Assembly: GCF_003625475.1 (NCBI RefSeq)
Contig: NZ_RAIQ01000005.1
Span: 124,001 to 188,000 of the forward strand
Origin: Butyrivibrio sp. X503
GTDB taxonomy: Bacteria; Bacillota; Clostridia; Lachnospirales; Lachnospiraceae
Direction: 5' to 3'
Length of the DNA: 64,000 nucleotides
In this document: in pieces, positions 62,356 to 64,000 of the stretch
How positions within the stretch are numbered: the stretch's first letter is position 1
Layout of the letters: each line of letters starts with the position of its first letter
Notes under the pieces: generated by a model
Databases searched by the model: none
Told to the model about the DNA's origin: nothing
The model's input: the letters and a program-made list of their open reading frames with translations, nothing else
Program-made: the position numbers and the translations under genes

Positions 62356-62787
62356 TTATGCCTGTGCGAGCTGTCTTCCGAGATCTTCGCACTTGGAGAT
62401 TCCGTCTTCGTCGGGAGCGCTGTTTACGATAAGGCCCTCACCGCCGATGATAGTAGCGCCTGCAGCTGTAAGTCTGTCCTGCCAATCGCGCATCCACTGA
62501 CCGTCGCCCCAGCCGTATGAACCAAAGAGAGCGATCTTCTTGCCGCTTGCGAAACCTTCGTACTCAGCCATGAAAGGCTCAACTGTTCCTTCTTCAAGAA
62601 CTTCAGCGCCCATAGCGGGGCATCCGAATGCGATAACTGACTCCTTTGCTGCGTCTGCTACGCTGATAGCGTCAAATGTAAGAACCTCAGCCTCACCGCC
62701 TGCAGCATTGATTCCGTTTGCTACAGCATCAGCCATTGCCTGAGTATTTCCGCTTCCTGTCCAAAAGATTACTTTTACTTTACTCAT
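62356..62787 (-). CDS. Flavodoxin
   Basis: A 143-residue short-chain flavodoxin. The FMN phosphate loop is IFWTGSGNTQAMAD (T-G-S-G-N-T), GCPAMGAE and GSYGWGDGQWM provide the isoalloxazine contacts. ATG at 62787 follows AAAGGA on the minus strand and gives the correct N-terminus; longer in-frame starts would add a stretch rich in hydrophobic residues with no support. Flavodoxin replaces ferredoxin when iron is scarce, and a perfect Fur-box-like palindrome plus two further palindromes lie in the shared region with the divergent DUF3793 gene. Confidence 0.95.
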   Translation of the reverse strand: MSKVKVIFWTGSGNTQAMADAVANGINAAGGEAEVLTFDAISVADAAKESVIAFGCPAMGAEVLEEGTVEPFMAEYEGFASGKKIALFGSYGWGDGQWMRDWQDRLTAAGATIIGGEGLIVNSAPDEDGISKCEDLGRQLAQA

Positions 62788-62847
62788 CTTATTATGTCCT
62801 TTCTTAGAAATTAAGTAAAAAATAGAGGTTATCCCCTTGAAAAATAA

Positions 62848-62863
62848 GTTAGCAAATGCTAAC
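62848..62863. promoter_or_regulatory. GTTAGC-N4-GCTAAC palindrome near the flavodoxin gene
   Basis: GTTAGCAAATGCTAAC is a perfect 7-2-7 palindrome 60 bp ahead of the flavodoxin start, likely within its promoter or leader. Confidence 0.65.
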
Positions 62864-62884
62864 ATAATAATCAATACAGATAGC

Positions 62885-62899
62885 TGATAATTATTATCA
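62885..62899. promoter_or_regulatory. Fur-box-like palindrome
   Basis: TGATAATTATTATCA is a perfect 7-1-7 palindrome and equals the known Bacillus-type Fur box pattern. It lies between the divergent flavodoxin and DUF3793 genes. Confidence 0.75.
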
Positions 62900-62958
62900 T
62901 AAAAGGTTATCAGAGTGATCAAGGCCCGATGTAAAGCGGGTTATATTTTTGGATGTCG

Positions 62959-62974
62959 GTTAGCATATGCTAAC
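62959..62974. promoter_or_regulatory. GTTAGC-N4-GCTAAC palindrome before the DUF3793 gene
   Basis: GTTAGCATATGCTAAC is a fully self-complementary 16-mer, 33 bp before the DUF3793 start codon. Confidence 0.65.
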
Positions 62975-63007
62975 GCTGCCGCATTCATTAAAACGGGAGG
63001 AATTGCA

Positions 63008-63559
63008 GTGGGAGACCAAGTGCTTATAAAGTTATGCTCTCCGACTTTGGCAGGAATCAAGACAGGCAATCTTTTTACTGTTGATTGTGACGACATAGAA
63101 TTATTCAATCATGAAGTCAGAGGATTTAATATTAGGCTCGCAGACAAGGGCCTTCGCATGATCCCGATCAAGTACTGGAACGGACATGTACTTATATATC
63201 TTTACAGACCATCTTTTTTAAAAAGAGATTTTTCCGATAAAGAGGTCTGCAAAGTCCTGAAAGAAAAAGGATATTCATATAACAATTCGGATCTTTGCGT
63301 GGCGGAGCTTTCCAAGCATCTTAGGAAAGATTCGAAATTCCCTCATGAGATAGGTCTTTTCCTTGGATATCCCGTAAAAGACGTTGTGGGATTCATGAAC
63401 GATTCCAGAAAAGGCGTGCAGTACACAGGCTTTTGGAAGGTCTACGCAGATAAGGATTCGGCGCTTGCAACGTTTGACAGGTACAAAAGGGTAACGGAGG
63501 TTTACAGCATGGCACACGAAAACGGCGCTTCATTAGAGCAACTTACTGTTGCGGGTTGA
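63008..63559 (+). CDS. DUF3793-family protein
   Basis: GTG 63008 has GGGAGGA 6 nt upstream and gives MGDQVLIKLCSPTLAGIKTG, the usual DUF3793 start (CAPTLAGIK in relatives). The core includes LIYLYRPSFLKRDFSDKEV and the signature FPHEIGLFLGYPVKDVVGFM, ending with FWKVYADKDSALATFDRYKR. The family is common in anaerobic Firmicutes and is often found near flavodoxins and iron-related genes; its biochemical role is not established. It is divergent from flavodoxin and 10 nt before the Fur-like gene, so it should be part of an iron or redox response. Confidence 0.9.
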   Translation: MGDQVLIKLCSPTLAGIKTGNLFTVDCDDIELFNHEVRGFNIRLADKGLRMIPIKYWNGHVLIYLYRPSFLKRDFSDKEVCKVLKEKGYSYNNSDLCVAELSKHLRKDSKFPHEIGLFLGYPVKDVVGFMNDSRKGVQYTGFWKVYADKDSALATFDRYKRVTEVYSMAHENGASLEQLTVAG

Positions 63560-63569
63560 AAGGGGACAT

Positions 63570-63803
63570 ATGAGTAAAAAGCAGATAATCGGCGTTCTGA
63601 GAGAACGAGGATTCAGAGTTACCAAACAAAGAGAGATTATGGCAGATGTAATTGCGGAAAATGACGGAGCATCCTGCAAGGACATTTGCTGCATCGTAAA
63701 GTCCAAAGACAGATCGATCGGAACGGCTACGGTCTATCGAATGATCAAGACTTTGGAGGATCTTGGGATCATCGAAAGGATCGATATGATCAAGCTGCAC
63801 TGA
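63570..63803 (+). CDS. Fur-family protein consisting of the DNA-binding domain only
   Basis: ATG 63570 follows AAAGGGG. The 77 residues match the winged helix of Fur/PerR proteins: RERGFRVTKQREIMADVIAE, then IGTATVYRMIKTLEDLGIIE, which is the recognition helix and wing. The protein stops at IDMIKLH, where full Fur continues into the metal-binding dimerisation domain of about 60-70 residues. No frameshifted remainder is seen downstream: the next 35 bp lead into another gene. It may be a genuine minimal regulator, or a truncated one. It probably shares the transcript of the DUF3793 gene. Confidence 0.85.
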   Translation: MSKKQIIGVLRERGFRVTKQREIMADVIAENDGASCKDICCIVKSKDRSIGTATVYRMIKTLEDLGIIERIDMIKLH

Positions 63804-63841
63804 GCAGCGGTATTTATTTAGAGTGAGGAAGTTATGAAAAA

Positions 63842-64000
63842 ATGAAAGCAATAAATATTAACCCCATTGTTCTTATATTAGTCAATATCATCGCACCGAC
63901 CATGTATATGTTTATCAGCGGAAGATACCTTCAATTGTTTTTGCTGATATTTGCATCCGTACTTATGGTCATGATGGGAAGATATAAGAGATTATTGGGA
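63842..64000 (+). CDS. Start of a membrane protein, perhaps an ECF-type T component, cut by the window edge
   Basis: GAGGAAG precedes ATG 63842. The 53 residues seen start MKAININPIVLILVNIIAPT and contain two hydrophobic segments (about 8-24 and 30-45). The pattern resembles the N-terminus of energy-coupling-factor transporter T (CbiQ-like) proteins, but the fragment is too short to be sure. It starts 38 bp after the Fur-like gene, so it may be a metal or cofactor uptake gene under the same control. Confidence 0.55.
   Translation, partial: MKAININPIVLILVNIIAPTMYMFISGRYLQLFLLIFASVLMVMMGRYKRLLG

Overview
The window looks like chromosomal DNA of an anaerobic, low-to-moderate GC Firmicute of the Lachnospiraceae, probably close to Butyrivibrio or Pseudobutyrivibrio. 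That placement is inference. It rests on sigma-A style promoters (several TTGACA-17-TATAAT), strong AGGAGG ribosome sites with frequent TTG/GTG starts, a SAM-I riboswitch before metK, YesM/YesN-type two-component regulation, a cytoplasmic GH10 xylanase, and families common in that group (DUF975, DUF3793, Pr6Pr, YARHG). I saw no rRNA, tRNA, CRISPR array, insertion sequence or prophage.

Layout. 1-18.2 kb is mostly housekeeping: a CapA-like protein (cut by the left edge), riboswitch-controlled metK, dnaE on the minus strand, a Nudix hydrolase, pfkA, a SpoU rRNA methyltransferase with proC, a secreted SleB-type wall hydrolase, argF, biotin ligase, coaX, a small conserved protein, dusB, greA and lysS. 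18.2-33 kb is accessory. It holds an orphan PD-(D/E)XK-like nuclease behind three 36-bp palindromic units, a MarR/flavodoxin/FMN-binding operon, an acyltransferase with an HTH-AbrB regulator, a zone of broken genes (22.8-25.1 kb), a serine hydrolase, a divergent AraC/MFS pair, a HAD phosphatase, a PadR/hydrolase pair, and an ArsR/permease/thioredoxin-like cassette. 33-44 kb is rich in regulators and envelope proteins: two paralogous membrane-anchored XRE regulators with matching promoter-operator regions, a third HTH-membrane protein, an autoregulated-looking Fic protein, DUF975 and Pr6Pr membrane proteins, and a zinc-ribbon/YARHG/amidase cluster.

45-49.1 kb is a redox and copper block: an ArsC/Spx-like protein, a nitroreductase, CsoR with two operator copies, and a copper ATPase carrying a C-terminal CopZ-like domain that has its own ribosome site. 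49.2-54.7 kb is a carbohydrate ABC importer (binding protein and two permeases, no ATPase) followed by a YesM-like kinase and a YesN-like regulator. It lies a few genes before a GH10 xylanase and a MATE exporter, which fits import of oligosaccharides and cytoplasmic hydrolysis. 59.8-62.2 kb has L-lactate dehydrogenase and enolase. The right end holds a flavodoxin, a DUF3793 protein, a Fur-like protein reduced to its DNA-binding half, and the start of a membrane protein, with a perfect Fur-box palindrome and repeated GTTAGC-N4-GCTAAC palindromes.

The best leads for something undescribed are: a diverged, potentially structured ~225-bp intergenic element present twice (2880-3110 and 56739-56960); the regularly spaced GTGACTA palindromes before the nuclease; the GTTAGC-N4-GCTAAC regulon; the zinc-ribbon/coiled-coil membrane cluster; and the CopA-CopZ gene with an internal start.
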